Assembly (NCBI GenBank): GCA_038233075.1
Contig: JBBSMQ010000013.1
Location: 35,901 to 99,900 of the forward strand
DNA length: 64,000 nucleotides
Reading direction: 5' to 3'
DNA from: Iamia sp038233075
GTDB taxonomy: Bacteria; Actinomycetota; Acidimicrobiia; Acidimicrobiales; Iamiaceae
The translations under genes were made by a program, and so were the position numbers. The first letter of the stretch is position 1, and every line of letters begins with the position of its first letter. Shown here piece by piece: positions 32,915 to 41,285 of this stretch. The notes under the pieces were generated by a model, which ran no database searches, was not told the DNA's origin, and saw nothing but the letters and a program-made list of their open reading frames with translations.

Positions 32915-33580
32915 ATGGCTCCGCCCCGTCCCCATGCCGTCGCCTTCGACGTGGTCGAGACCTCGTTCTCGCTCGATGCCGTGGCCGAGGCGCTGGAGCG
33001 GGTCGGGGTCGGGCGCGAGACCCTCGCCCCGTTCTTCGCCAGCCTCCTGCGCGACGCCTTCGCCCTCAGTGCCGCCGGTGACCCGCATCCCTTCGTCGAG
33101 GTGGCCCGGGCGACGCTGACGACGGTGGCCCCCGCCCTCGCCGATGAGGCACGAGTCGAGGTGATGTCCAGCTTCCGTGCCCTGGACCCCCAGCCCGACC
33201 TCGCACCTGCGCTCGACCGCCTGGCGGCGGCCGAGGTCCCGGCGCTGGCCCTGACCAACGGCTCGGCCGAGGTGACCGCGGGGCTGTTCGACCGGGCCGG
33301 GCTGGCCGACCGCATCGACCGGATCATCAGCGTCGATGAGGCCCGGGTGTGGAAGCCCCGGGCCGAGCTGTACCTCTACGCGGCCGAGGTCATGAGCGTC
33401 GCGCCCGGCGCGCTGGCCCTGGTCGCCGTCCACCCGTGGGATCTGCACGGCGCGTCGCGCGCCGGCCTGCTCACCGGCTGGGTGTCCCGCCACGACGCCG
33501 GGTACCCCGACGTGTTCGCCCCGCCCGACGTGTCCGGGGCCGATCTCGTGACCGTCGTCGAAGGCCTCCTCGCCCTCTGA
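32915..33580 (+). CDS. HAD-superfamily hydrolase (haloacid dehalogenase type II-like)
   Basis: This 221-residue HAD protein has the nucleophile region VAFDVVETSFSLD, motif II ALALTNGSAEVTAGLFDRAG, motif III Lys in EARVWKPRAELYLYA, and VAVHPWDLHGASRAGLLTGWV, split here as VAVHPWDLHGASRAGL. This is the haloacid dehalogenase type II pattern. Its substrate is unknown. A GTG three bases earlier is an alternative start. Confidence 0.85.
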   Translation: MAPPRPHAVAFDVVETSFSLDAVAEALERVGVGRETLAPFFASLLRDAFALSAAGDPHPFVEVARATLTTVAPALADEARVEVMSSFRALDPQPDLAPALDRLAAAEVPALALTNGSAEVTAGLFDRAGLADRIDRIISVDEARVWKPRAELYLYAAEVMSVAPGALALVAVHPWDLHGASRAGLLTGWVSRHDAGYPDVFAPPDVSGADLVTVVEGLLAL

Positions 33581-33730
33581 TCGATCCTGACGGCCCCGAT
33601 CACGGTCCCGCCGGATCAGCGAGAACATCCGTCGACGGAACGGCGCTCAGGGCCCGGGGCGCGCCGCGAGACGGGTGGCTCGGACCGCCCGGCCCCGACG
33701 CGAACCCCGCGCAGGTTGCCGGTCACGGCA

Positions 33731-34183
33731 CTAGACGGTGCGGGCGGTGCTGCGGCGGGCAACGACGAAGAGCACCACGGCGACGACGACCACGAAGATC
33801 AGCAGGGCGGCGTTCTGCACGTCCTCGGCGGTGCTGAGGCCGGGGGCGGGGTTGAGGAGGTGGTAGGCGGCGTGGGGCACCGCGAAGGTGGCGAAGGCCA
33901 CCAGCGCCAGCTGCACCGAGCGGGCATCGGCCAGCCACGCCGCCGCCATCAGCACCAGGCCCGAGGCGAGCAGCCCCGCGCCGGCGTCGGTGGCGAGGTG
34001 GGCGTTGTACGGCGGCTCGGCCGCGACGAGGCGTGGGTCGAACCCCGGGAAGCGGTCGAACCACCGCTCCGGCGCCACCACCGCCCACAGACCGGTCAGC
34101 GCGTTGGGGATGCCCAGGGCAACCAGCGCCAGTCGGACCCACAGAGGAACCCTGGTCGCGGGGCGCGCCGATGGAGTGCTCAT
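33731..34183 (-). CDS. Hypothetical four-helix membrane protein
   Basis: This 150-residue unrecognised membrane protein has four predicted helices: RLALVALGIPNALTGLWAVV, GAGLLASGLVLMAAAWL, VQLALVAFATFAVPHAAYHLL and AALLIFVVVVAVVLFVVA. The first loop has APERWFDRFPGFDP and PPYNAHLATDAGAG. Its layout resembles DoxX-like or DUF4345-like proteins, but I cannot assign it. It is convergent with the HAD gene. Confidence 0.6.
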   Translation of the reverse strand: MSTPSARPATRVPLWVRLALVALGIPNALTGLWAVVAPERWFDRFPGFDPRLVAAEPPYNAHLATDAGAGLLASGLVLMAAAWLADARSVQLALVAFATFAVPHAAYHLLNPAPGLSTAEDVQNAALLIFVVVVAVVLFVVARRSTARTV

Positions 34184-34425
34184 GGTGCCGTCCAGTCTGG
34201 CCGCCGTCCTCGCTCGGTGCTGCCGGCCGCGCTCCCTCGTGGCCTTCCAGTGATGGAGGAGATGTCATCGCCGGCCGCGGACCCGTCCTCTCACGTTCGC
34301 CTCGGTCGGTCACGGACCTGACGATCCAAGGGCCGGCGATGTGACCTGAACGGGACGCCGAATGTCGCCGGCAAAGCCGACGAGGCGAGACCAGAACGCG
34401 AGGGCCTCAGCACGAGGGCGACGGG

Positions 34426-34431
34426 TAGTGT
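34426..34431 (+). promoter_or_regulatory. -10 hexamer of the NfeD-flotillin operon
   Basis: TAGTGT, 10 bases before the ATG at 34442. Confidence 0.4.
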
Positions 34432-34441
34432 CGGGGGAACG

Positions 34442-34951
34442 ATGAACGCGTTCCTGTGGGTGGGTGTGGCGTGCACGGCGCTGCTGGTCCTCGCCATCGT
34501 GCTCGATGGCCTCGACGATGTCTTCGACGCGCTCGACCTCGGCCCGTCCTGGTTGTCGCTGCCCGTGCTGGCTGCCTTCGGTGGCGCCTTCGGCTGGGTC
34601 GCTGGCGCCCTCATCGGCGCCCTGGGCCCGTCGGCCCTCATCCTCGGCGCCCTCGCCGGGGTGGCCTTCGCCGCGGTCACCGTGCGCTTCAGCGCCGCCT
34701 TCACCGACATGCCGACCAACCGCACCGACACCGCAGCCGACCTGCTCGGATCGCTGGGCCGGGTGGTCGAGGCGCCGCAGTCCGGGCGCTACGGCGCGGC
34801 CCTGCTGACCCGCCCGTCGGGGCCGGTCAAGGTCTCGTGCATGGCCGACGCCCCGATCGCCGCCGGAACCCCGGTGGTCGTGGTCGACGTGACGTCGTCG
34901 ACCCTCGTCACCGTCGAGGCCTTCGACGCCGACGCCGCCCTCGGGTCCTGA
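34442..34951 (+). CDS. NfeD/YuaF-like membrane protein
   Basis: This 169-residue protein has an N-terminal helix, then a GxxxG-rich helix pair (AAFGGAFGWVAGALIGALG and ALILGALAGVAFAAVTVRF). The C-terminal 80 residues form an OB-like soluble domain (DLLGSLGRVVEAP, then GTPVVVVDVTSSTLVTVEAF). This is the arrangement of B. subtilis YuaF, which pairs with a flotillin. A flotillin gene follows 42 bases downstream, which supports the call. It may organise membrane microdomains. Confidence 0.75.
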   Translation: MNAFLWVGVACTALLVLAIVLDGLDDVFDALDLGPSWLSLPVLAAFGGAFGWVAGALIGALGPSALILGALAGVAFAAVTVRFSAAFTDMPTNRTDTAADLLGSLGRVVEAPQSGRYGAALLTRPSGPVKVSCMADAPIAAGTPVVVVDVTSSTLVTVEAFDADAALGS

Positions 34952-34993
34952 ACCACCGACCCGCCGATCCCCCAACCACAGGAGCCTGATCCC

Positions 34994-36508
34994 ATGTCCC
35001 CCGTCCTCATCGCTGCTGCCGGACTCGGTGTGCTGGTGCTGGCACTCATCAGCTTCGTGATCACCCGTGTCAAGGTCGCGGGCCCCAACGAGGCCTTCAT
35101 CATCACCGGCCGCAAGGGCAAGGCGGGAGACGATCAGACCTCGGGCCAGAAGGTCGTCCTGGGCGCCAGCGTCTTCGTGGTGCCGTTCGTGCAGAAGCTC
35201 GGCGTGATGGGCCTCACCAGCCGCCAGATCGGCGTGAGCGTCCCCGCCGCGGTGTCGTCCAACGGCATCCGCTGCACCCTCGAGGGGGTGGCCGTGGTCA
35301 AGGTCGGGGGCACCGAGGAGCTCATCCGCGCCGCGGGCCAGCGCTTCCTGGGCCAGCAGGGCGAGATCGACGTGTTCACCCGCGAGGTGCTGGCCGGCTC
35401 GCTGCGCGCCATCGTCGGTCGACTGAGCGTGGAGGAGATCATCCGCGACCGCGCCGCCTTCGCCGGGGCCGTGGCCGAGGAGGCCGAGAACAGCCTCACC
35501 GGCCAGGGCCTGGTGCTCGACACCTTCCAGCTCCAGGACATCCAGGCCGAGGGGGACTACCTCCTCGATCTGGGTCGCCCGGAGGCAGCGCGGGCCGAGA
35601 AGGAAGCCGCCATCGCCGAGGCGGTGGCCCGGCGCGAATCCGAGCAGGCGCGCATCCTGGCCGAGGAGGAGATCGCCGTCGCCAACCGCGGGCTGGCGCT
35701 CAAGCAGGCCGAGATCAAGGCCCTCACCGACGCCGCCGCGGCCGACGCCGCCGCGTCCGGCCCGTTGGCCCAGGCGGCCAAGGACCAGGAGGTGATCCAG
35801 GCCCAGGAGCTGGTTGCCGCCCGCCGGTCCGAGCTCAAGGAGCGCGAGCTCGACACCGAGGTGCGCAAGCCGGCCGACGCCGCCCGCTACGCGACCGAGC
35901 AGCAGGCCGCCGCCGACAAGGCCCGCGAGATCGCCGAGGCCGAGGCGGGAGCAGAGACGGTCCGCCTCTCCGGTGCGGCCGAGCGCGAGCGCCGCACCGC
36001 CCTGGCCGACGCCATCCGGGCGGAGGGCCAGGCCGAGGCCGACTCCATCGCCGCCCGAGGCGAGGCCGAGGCCGAGGCCATGGCCAAGAAGGCCGATGCC
36101 TTCGAGCACTACGGCGAGGCCGCCATCATCGACATCGTGGCCGACACCCTCCCGAAGGTGGTGGCCGAGGCGGCCTCGCCCATGGGCGCCATCGACCAGA
36201 TGACGGTGATCTCCACCGACGGTGCCAGCCAGACCGTCAAGACGGTGGCCTCGACCGTGGCCCAGGGCCAGGAGCTGGCCAAGACCATGCTCGGCGTCGA
36301 CCTCGGGGCCCTGCTCCAGACCTTCGTGGAGGCCAAGCAGGCCGGCGGCGACGGTCGCGCCGCCACCCGCGACGGTGCCGGGGCCGGCGACGGCCACACC
36401 GGGACCGGTGACGGTGCGCCCACGGGAGAGCTCACCGACGGAGTCCCCCCCGCCGGGGTGTCCGGGCCCGCCGGTGGGGCGCCGGCGGATGGCGACACCG
36501 GGGGCTGA
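34994..36508 (+). CDS. Flotillin (SPFH-domain protein)
   Basis: This 504-residue protein has an N-terminal membrane segment (LIAAAGLGVLVLALISFVI), an SPFH domain (about 30-190, with ISRRQ-like LTSRQIGVSVPAAVSSNGI and LAGSLRAIVGRLSVEEI), and a long coiled coil rich in EA repeats (about 190-390, ARAEKEAAIAEAVARRESEQ). A flotillin C-terminal domain follows, then a Gly/Asp/Thr-rich tail. It matches bacterial FloT/YuaG. Flotillins scaffold functional membrane microdomains. It is preceded by its usual NfeD-type partner. Confidence 0.92.
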   Translation: MSPVLIAAAGLGVLVLALISFVITRVKVAGPNEAFIITGRKGKAGDDQTSGQKVVLGASVFVVPFVQKLGVMGLTSRQIGVSVPAAVSSNGIRCTLEGVAVVKVGGTEELIRAAGQRFLGQQGEIDVFTREVLAGSLRAIVGRLSVEEIIRDRAAFAGAVAEEAENSLTGQGLVLDTFQLQDIQAEGDYLLDLGRPEAARAEKEAAIAEAVARRESEQARILAEEEIAVANRGLALKQAEIKALTDAAAADAAASGPLAQAAKDQEVIQAQELVAARRSELKERELDTEVRKPADAARYATEQQAAADKAREIAEAEAGAETVRLSGAAERERRTALADAIRAEGQAEADSIAARGEAEAEAMAKKADAFEHYGEAAIIDIVADTLPKVVAEAASPMGAIDQMTVISTDGASQTVKTVASTVAQGQELAKTMLGVDLGALLQTFVEAKQAGGDGRAATRDGAGAGDGHTGTGDGAPTGELTDGVPPAGVSGPAGGAPADGDTGG

Positions 36509-36544
36509 CCCGACTGCCCCGGTCGTGTCCTCCGGCGGCTGTGG

Positions 36545-36550
36545 CAGGGT
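36545..36550 (+). promoter_or_regulatory. Candidate -10 of the DUF2254 gene
   Basis: CAGGGT, 6 bases before the GTG at 36557. Confidence 0.3.
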
Positions 36551-36556
36551 TGACCG

Positions 36557-37870
36557 GTGAAGCTCGCGCTGTCAGCCCTCACCGATCGGCTGCGCAGCAG
36601 CTTCTTCGTCGTGCCCATGCTGTTCGTGATCGGGGGCGCGCTGCTCGGCCAGGCGAGCCTGCAGGTCGATGCCGCCCTCACCGAGAGCGACGTGGGCCTT
36701 CCGTTCGTGCTCCAGTCCACCGTCGACAACGCACGGGCCGTCTTGTCCACCGTCGCTACTGCCACCATCTCCTTCGCCGGCATCGCCTTCTCCGTCTCGT
36801 TGCTCGTGATCCAGCTGGCCTCGAGCCAGTTCTCGCCCCGGGTGGTCCACAGCCTCTTCCGCGACCCGTTCAACAAGCGAGTGATGGGCGTGGTGGTGGG
36901 GACGTTCACCTACTGCCTGGTCGTGCTCCGCTCGGTGCGCGACGCCCTCGACGAGGGCGGTCAGCCGGTGGTGCCCAACGTGTCGGTGGCACTTGCTCTG
37001 GTGCTCGGCATCGGTGCCATCCTCGCCACGGTTGGGTTCATCAACCACAGCGCCCACTCGATGGACGTGAGCGAGCTGCTCCAGGGCGTGACCGACGACT
37101 CCCTCGAGAGCGTGGAGCAGAACTGGCCCGGGCCCCACGGTCCCTCGCCCGGGACCTTCGACGAGCCCCCGCCCGTCGAGGGCTTCATCGTGCACTTCAC
37201 CCGCGACGGCTGGATCCAATACGTCGACGACGACGCCCTCCTCAGCGTCGCCCCGCCGGGTGGGGTGGTGCGCCTCGAAACGGCGAGCGGAAGCTACGCG
37301 GTGGCGGGAACGCCGCTCGCCACGCTCTGGCCGGTGCCCGATCCCGACGAGCGGACCGTTGTCGAGAAGGCGCTCCGGAACGCGGTCTACGTGGGCGACA
37401 GCCGGACCTTGCAGCAGGATGTCGGCTTCGGGATCCGCCAGCTGGCCGACGTGGGCCTCCGGGCCCTCTCACCCGGGATCAACGATCCCACCACCGCCCA
37501 GGACGCCATCTTCCACCTCGCGACCGTCCTCCAGAAGATGCTCGACCGCGACTGCCCGTCGAGCGCCCGGACGGGAGACGAGGGCCAGCGCCTCCTCCGT
37601 CCCCACACACCGAGCCACGACGGGATGGTGGACCTCGCCTTCAACGAGCTGCGCCTGGCATCGCAGGCTCTTCCGACGGTCTCCATCTACCTGTTGGAGG
37701 CGATGCACCTGCTCTGCGAGTCGCGCCGGACGGCGAAGGCCCCGTCGGGGCTGGACCCGCTGCGCCGCCAGGCCCGGTTGGTGGTCGATGGCTGCGAGGC
37801 GGCCGATCTGCTGCCCTCCGATCTGGACCGGGTGCGGGCGGCCTACGAAGCCCGCTTCGGTGACACCTGA
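36557..37870 (+). CDS. DUF2254 membrane protein
   Basis: This 437-residue protein has four N-terminal helices, including SSFFVVPMLFVIGGALLG and LSTVATATISFAGIAFSVSL. The family signature is VIQLASSQFSPRVVHSLFRD. A soluble C-terminal domain contains VGDSRTLQQDVGFGIRQLAD and LRALSPGINDPTTAQDAI. This is the DUF2254 family, whose function is unknown. It follows the flotillin gene by 48 bases but has its own -10-like hexamer. Confidence 0.88.
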   Translation: MKLALSALTDRLRSSFFVVPMLFVIGGALLGQASLQVDAALTESDVGLPFVLQSTVDNARAVLSTVATATISFAGIAFSVSLLVIQLASSQFSPRVVHSLFRDPFNKRVMGVVVGTFTYCLVVLRSVRDALDEGGQPVVPNVSVALALVLGIGAILATVGFINHSAHSMDVSELLQGVTDDSLESVEQNWPGPHGPSPGTFDEPPPVEGFIVHFTRDGWIQYVDDDALLSVAPPGGVVRLETASGSYAVAGTPLATLWPVPDPDERTVVEKALRNAVYVGDSRTLQQDVGFGIRQLADVGLRALSPGINDPTTAQDAIFHLATVLQKMLDRDCPSSARTGDEGQRLLRPHTPSHDGMVDLAFNELRLASQALPTVSIYLLEAMHLLCESRRTAKAPSGLDPLRRQARLVVDGCEAADLLPSDLDRVRAAYEARFGDT

Positions 37871-37982
37871 GCGGTGGCGTGTGGCGGTCCCCATCGGCGT
37901 GCTCCGGTCCCACGTTGGCGGCGAGACTTCCGGGACACGGGGAGGGGTGCCCGGCCAGTGGTCAGGGCGGCCGAGCCGGTTC

Positions 37983-38123
37983 ATGATCGTCCTCCTTGTC
38001 CTCGCGATCTGGATCCTCTCCCTCGCCGCCAAGGCTTCGGGCCTGGTCGTCGCCCGGCTTCGCACCCGCCCGCTCGACGCCGCACCTGTGGCCCCCAAGG
38101 CTGAGCCCGCTTCCATCGCCTGA
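37983..38123 (+). CDS. Small single-helix membrane ORF (46 residues)
   Basis: ATG-initiated frame of 46 residues, with an N-terminal hydrophobic helix (MIVLLVLAIWILSLAAKASG), a basic stretch and an Ala/Pro-rich tail. The same frame is open upstream through the DUF2254 gene region, so an earlier start is possible. There is no clear ribosome site. Coding status is uncertain. Confidence 0.35.
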   Translation: MIVLLVLAIWILSLAAKASGLVVARLRTRPLDAAPVAPKAEPASIA

Positions 38124-38300
38124 GTCGGCACGTCGGCACGTCGGCGCGGTGCCAAGCGGGACCGGCGGGCTGGACGGTCTGCGAGGCTGCGCCGATGCTC
38201 AGGCGGGTGAGGGTCGACGCCGACATCGACGAGTGCGAGCGAGTGGCTCGCCTCGTCCACGAGGGCGACATCGGACCGCCACGAGCACACCTGAGGACGC

Positions 38301-38446
38301 GACCGAGCGCCGGCTGGATGGAGGTTGGCGGACCGAGGTCCATGAGGCTGGTGGCATCGTCCACCGGTCGGACGGTCCGCGGAACCCGGCCGTGATCGCG
38401 CTGTTGCGCTACCTCGAGGACGTCGGCTTCGAAGAATCATCGGGTG
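38301..38446 (+). pseudogene. Fragment of a phosphotransferase-family protein
   Basis: One frame encodes a segment from GGWRTEVHEAGGIVHR through NPAVIALLRYLEDVGFEES. It resembles the N-terminus of actinobacterial aminoglycoside/choline phosphotransferase-family proteins, which have GP.sPAVHALLRHLE.vGF. No catalytic domain follows; the convergent SRPBCC gene begins at once. I read it as a truncated relic. Confidence 0.45.
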
Positions 38447-38463
38447 GTGGGACCGACACGGGC

Positions 38464-38997
38464 TCAGCCCTGGGCACCGGGGCGGCCGGCGCCGGGTGCG
38501 ACGGTGCGGGCCAGGATGCCGAGGGTGGCCATGAGGCCGGTCTCCTTGATGACCGGGAACACGGTGGCGGCCGCCTCCCGGTAGTCCTCGTGGATCTCGG
38601 ACCAGTCGTAGTAGGAGGTCACGAGCGTGCCGCCGTCGATGGGGTCGAGGCGGTAGCCATAGATGTGACCGATCGGTGGCTGCATGACCCCGTCGATGGT
38701 CCAGGCCACCTCGCGGTCCTGCTCGAAGGCGGAGATGACGACCTCGACCTCGTACTCCCCCAGGTCGAAGTCCCGCAGGGAGTCCCGGTCCATGTGCATG
38801 GTGAAGCGGTCGCCCACGTCCGTCGCCGGATCCCCCTCGGCCCACATGAGCATCCCGGACGCGTCGATGGCGACGTGGCCGTCAGGCGAGCGGAGGAGGT
38901 CGAAGATGGCGCTCGGCTCGGCCGCGATGGCCCGCTGCACCTCGATGCGCTGGTCGGTCACTTCTGTCTCCTCGGGATCGTTGGGTGGCATGGCCAT
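38464..38997 (-). CDS. SRPBCC/polyketide cyclase-like protein
   Basis: This 177-residue protein has the START/Bet v1-like pattern. It begins with QRIEVQRAIAAEPSAIFDLL, a ligand-cavity strand DVGDRFTMHMDR, YEVEVVISAFEQDREVAWTI, and the terminal helix FPVIKETGLMATLGILAR. Such proteins bind hydrophobic ligands. The ligand is unknown. The first ATG is used; another start at the TDQRIEV region is possible. Confidence 0.8.
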   Translation of the reverse strand: MAMPPNDPEETEVTDQRIEVQRAIAAEPSAIFDLLRSPDGHVAIDASGMLMWAEGDPATDVGDRFTMHMDRDSLRDFDLGEYEVEVVISAFEQDREVAWTIDGVMQPPIGHIYGYRLDPIDGGTLVTSYYDWSEIHEDYREAAATVFPVIKETGLMATLGILARTVAPGAGRPGAQG

Positions 38998-39058
38998 GGT
39001 GGTCGATGCCGAGGGCGACCGCTCGTGGACCGGGTTCCGTCGTGACGATGTCGACGGG

Positions 39059-39184
39059 TCAGAGCCCGAACGCGTGTGTCACCCGGCCGGCCAGCTCGTC
39101 CTCGGTCGTCGTGTCGTCGACGGTGATGGTCCGCAGGCCGAGACGCGTCGCCTCCCGGTGCAGCCACCACGTGGCCCTCAGTCT
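39059..39184 (-). pseudogene. C-terminal fragment of a kinase-like protein
   Basis: The frame ends with HREATRLGLRTITVDDTTTE and DELAGRVTHAFGL. This resembles the last helix-strand-helix of P-loop small-molecule kinases found in actinobacteria. No Walker motif or start codon precedes it, and the neighbouring genes are also broken. It is probably a relic. Confidence 0.35.
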
Positions 39185-39215
39185 GCCGGCGGCGGGGTCT
39201 GCGCGAACATGATCG

Positions 39216-39753
39216 TCATGGCGGATCGAGGAGGTCCGAAGCATGCTTGGTGGCTCGCCGCCGTGCGGTCGGGTAGCCGACGGCGTGGCTCTTGGCCGCG
39301 ACCAGCCCTGCAACCGAGGCGATGCGGACGTCGAGAGCCTCCGCTCCGCTGGCGGTCAGTCGGGGACCACCGGCTCGTCTCGAAGGCCCAGCGATGTCCG
39401 GAGACGAAGAGTCGGGACCCGTCGTCGAGACCGTCCAGGTCGGCCTCGGAGACCGCGTTGGTGGGGATGATATCGACCTTCACTCCGTCGACGAGGAGCG
39501 GGTCCTGGGCCGAGTGGTGGGCGTCGGCGATGAGCTCGGCCGCCTCGGGTTCGGGTTCGAGGTAGGTGGTCACGAGGTCGATGTCGACGGTGGCGCGATG
39601 TTCGACGCCGGCTGCGCTCACGCAGGTGGTGACGGCGAGCCCGCCGATGAGGACCACCGGCGGGAGCCCCGGCGTGGCCAGGACCGTCCTCGCCGCCTCC
39701 AGCAGCGGTCTGCTCGACGCCGGCAGCGTCGTGAGCGGAGGCTCACCAGACAC
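39216..39753 (-). pseudogene. AbiEii-like nucleotidyltransferase, frameshifted
   Basis: The frame starts with a GTG overlapping the upstream regulator gene by 11 bases. It encodes VVLIGGLAVTTC, then HRATVDIDLVTTYLEP, the GG...DxD pattern of nucleotidyltransferases, and SGHRWAFETS. Near 39385 the frame shifts: another frame continues with LTASGAEALDVRIASVAGLV, then AAKSHAVGYPTARRRATKHA and SDLLDPP. Without the shift the product would be about 178 residues. Its position behind an AbiEi-like gene suggests the toxin half of a type IV toxin-antitoxin pair, now damaged or mis-sequenced. Confidence 0.6.
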
Positions 39754-40837
39754 GACGGAAACCGGGTTGGTCGAGATGCCACTGATCGAGGATCTCGCGC
39801 CCGCGCGACGGGTCCTGCGCAAGGTTGAGGGCGAGGAACAGTGGGTGGGCGGTGGGCAGGAACGAGAGCGCCCGTTCGTCCGTCGGTGGTGTCGTGCGGC
39901 GGAGGCAGACCAGTGCGGTCGGCGGCACGGCGACCACAGCGGCGGACTCATCCCAGGAGGCCGTGCCGAGGGCCCGCTCGGCCCGGCGGCCGTCGCCCTC
40001 CGTCGGCACCCAGATCCAGGGTCGAACCCCGGCAGCGAACAGGGGAGCACCCCACGCCGCGGCCGACTCGTCGCCCCCCAGGCACCAGCCAGGGATCATC
40101 GACTGGGCGGGGCCGTCGGCGTTGGCGTGCAGCCTGTCGGCAACCTCCATAGTCGGGACCGAGGTGACGGGGGCGGCCCGGGTCGGACCCCAGACCGCGG
40201 CGAGGGCCCAGAACAGGTCCGGGATGTCCGGCTGGCCCGAGGGCAGGACGAGACCTGCCTCGCGCAGCCGCTTCGATGCCTCTCCGATGGCGCCGTGGGA
40301 CATCTGCGTCTCGCGGGCGACGGCGCGGATCGAGGGTGGCTCGTCCGGATCGAGCAGGAGCGCCGAGGTCCAGCCGATCCCGGCCCGACCCCGGATGGGC
40401 CCGTCGGAGCCGGGCGCCGCGGTCTTCCATCGCTGGTTCCCCCCCGTGGGGACCACGGTCGAGTCGAAATGGATGACCCCCGAGGCGTGCGGGTGGTTGA
40501 GCTGCAGCTCGCCCCGGCGGTCCAGCCAGCTCCAGCCGAAGGAGCGGAGTCGAGCGTTGTGCTCGGTGAGGTAGTCCTTGGCCTCCTCGGAGAGCTGGTT
40601 GGCCACGATCACCTTCGAACCACGTGCCTCGGTCTCGACAAGGGCTTGAGCGTCCCGCCGTGACACGGCGTCCCGCACGATGATCTTCGCAGGCCAGGTC
40701 TGTCGTCCCACGGCCAGCTCGACCTGGACCGAGCCCGAGCGAACGGCACTGAGGCCCCGGTCGCCTGTGGTCAGGACCTCGAGCTCCTCGATCGCTGCAT
40801 CGGTCTGGTGCCCCGGCTGGATGCGGAGATTCGGCAT
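39743..40837 (-). CDS. AbiEi-like regulator with winged helix
   Basis: This 364-residue protein has an N-terminal alpha/beta domain with KVIVANQLSEEAKDYL and FGWSWLDRRGELQL (about residues 75-113), a helix-turn-helix around SIRAVARETQMSHGAIGEAS (169-188), and a C-terminal domain ending REILDQWHLDQPGFRRVW. It resembles actinobacterial AbiEi-type antitoxin/regulators that precede nucleotidyltransferase genes. GGGAGG lies 6 bases before the ATG. A perfect inverted repeat 19-50 bases upstream is a likely operator. The family call is moderate. Confidence 0.6.
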   Translation of the reverse strand: MPNLRIQPGHQTDAAIEELEVLTTGDRGLSAVRSGSVQVELAVGRQTWPAKIIVRDAVSRRDAQALVETEARGSKVIVANQLSEEAKDYLTEHNARLRSFGWSWLDRRGELQLNHPHASGVIHFDSTVVPTGGNQRWKTAAPGSDGPIRGRAGIGWTSALLLDPDEPPSIRAVARETQMSHGAIGEASKRLREAGLVLPSGQPDIPDLFWALAAVWGPTRAAPVTSVPTMEVADRLHANADGPAQSMIPGWCLGGDESAAAWGAPLFAAGVRPWIWVPTEGDGRRAERALGTASWDESAAVVAVPPTALVCLRRTTPPTDERALSFLPTAHPLFLALNLAQDPSRGREILDQWHLDQPGFRRVW

Positions 40838-40855
40838 CGTCCACCTCCCGTCGCT

Positions 40856-40887
40856 GTCCAATGTCCGGTGGCTACTGGACATTGGAC
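40856..40887. promoter_or_regulatory. Perfect 11-bp inverted repeat upstream of the AbiEi-like gene
   Basis: GTCCAATGTCC (40856-40866) and GGACATTGGAC (40877-40887) flank a 10-base spacer. The repeat covers the stop codon of the upstream nucleotidyltransferase and ends 19 bases before the AbiEi-like start. An autoregulatory operator or an RNA hairpin would both fit. Confidence 0.6.
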
Positions 40888-41149
40888 TTGAGCGCGCCCA
40901 GGGAGACCACGTCGACCTGCCGGTCGAGCAGGTCGCTGAGATCGCGCCCTTCAGTCGGACGAGATCGAAGAGGGAGCTGCCCTCCTCGAACTCGACGAGG
41001 AAGTCGATGTCACTCGACGGCGTCTCCTCCTGCCTGGCGACGGAGCCGAACACGGCGACCGCTCGGCCCCGATGGCGCGCCGCCGCCTTGATCTCCGCTC
41101 GGTGCGCCTCGACCAGCGCCCGCAGCGGAGAAAGGGCGATGTCAGCCAC
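40872..41149 (-). pseudogene. MNT-type nucleotidyltransferase, frameshifted
   Basis: This small minimal nucleotidyltransferase has VAVFGSVARQEETPSSDIDF, the GS-x9-DxD motif, and FEEGSSLFDLVRLKG. Near 40950 the frame changes: one extra G in an AAGGG run would restore DLSDLLDRQVDVVSLGALKS then NVQ, the expected family C-terminus, with a stop at 40872. Without the correction the frame runs into the next gene. It starts at GTG, 6 bases after TAGCGT. Such proteins act as antitoxins in MNT-HEPN systems; no HEPN gene is recognised here. Confidence 0.7.
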
Positions 41150-41155
41150 ACCGCC

Positions 41156-41161
41156 ACGCTA
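41156..41161 (-). promoter_or_regulatory. -10 hexamer of the nucleotidyltransferase cassette
   Basis: TAGCGT on the minus strand, 6 bases before the GTG at 41149. It is the same hexamer and spacing as serS and dedA. Confidence 0.5.
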
Positions 41162-41285
41162 GGTCCTGGGCGACGGGCGCGGGCTAGGTTGATGGTGCAG
41201 GAGAACGGTTAGGGCTGCCCAGACTCCGCACGGCGTCGACCGCCGCCACCTCTTCGAGGAGTTCGCCGACGCCGCGGACCACCTG

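Noticed and set aside
34184..34425. Extra gene in the divergent gap before the NfeD-like gene
   Set aside because: Open frames are short and low-complexity; only promoter elements are likely.
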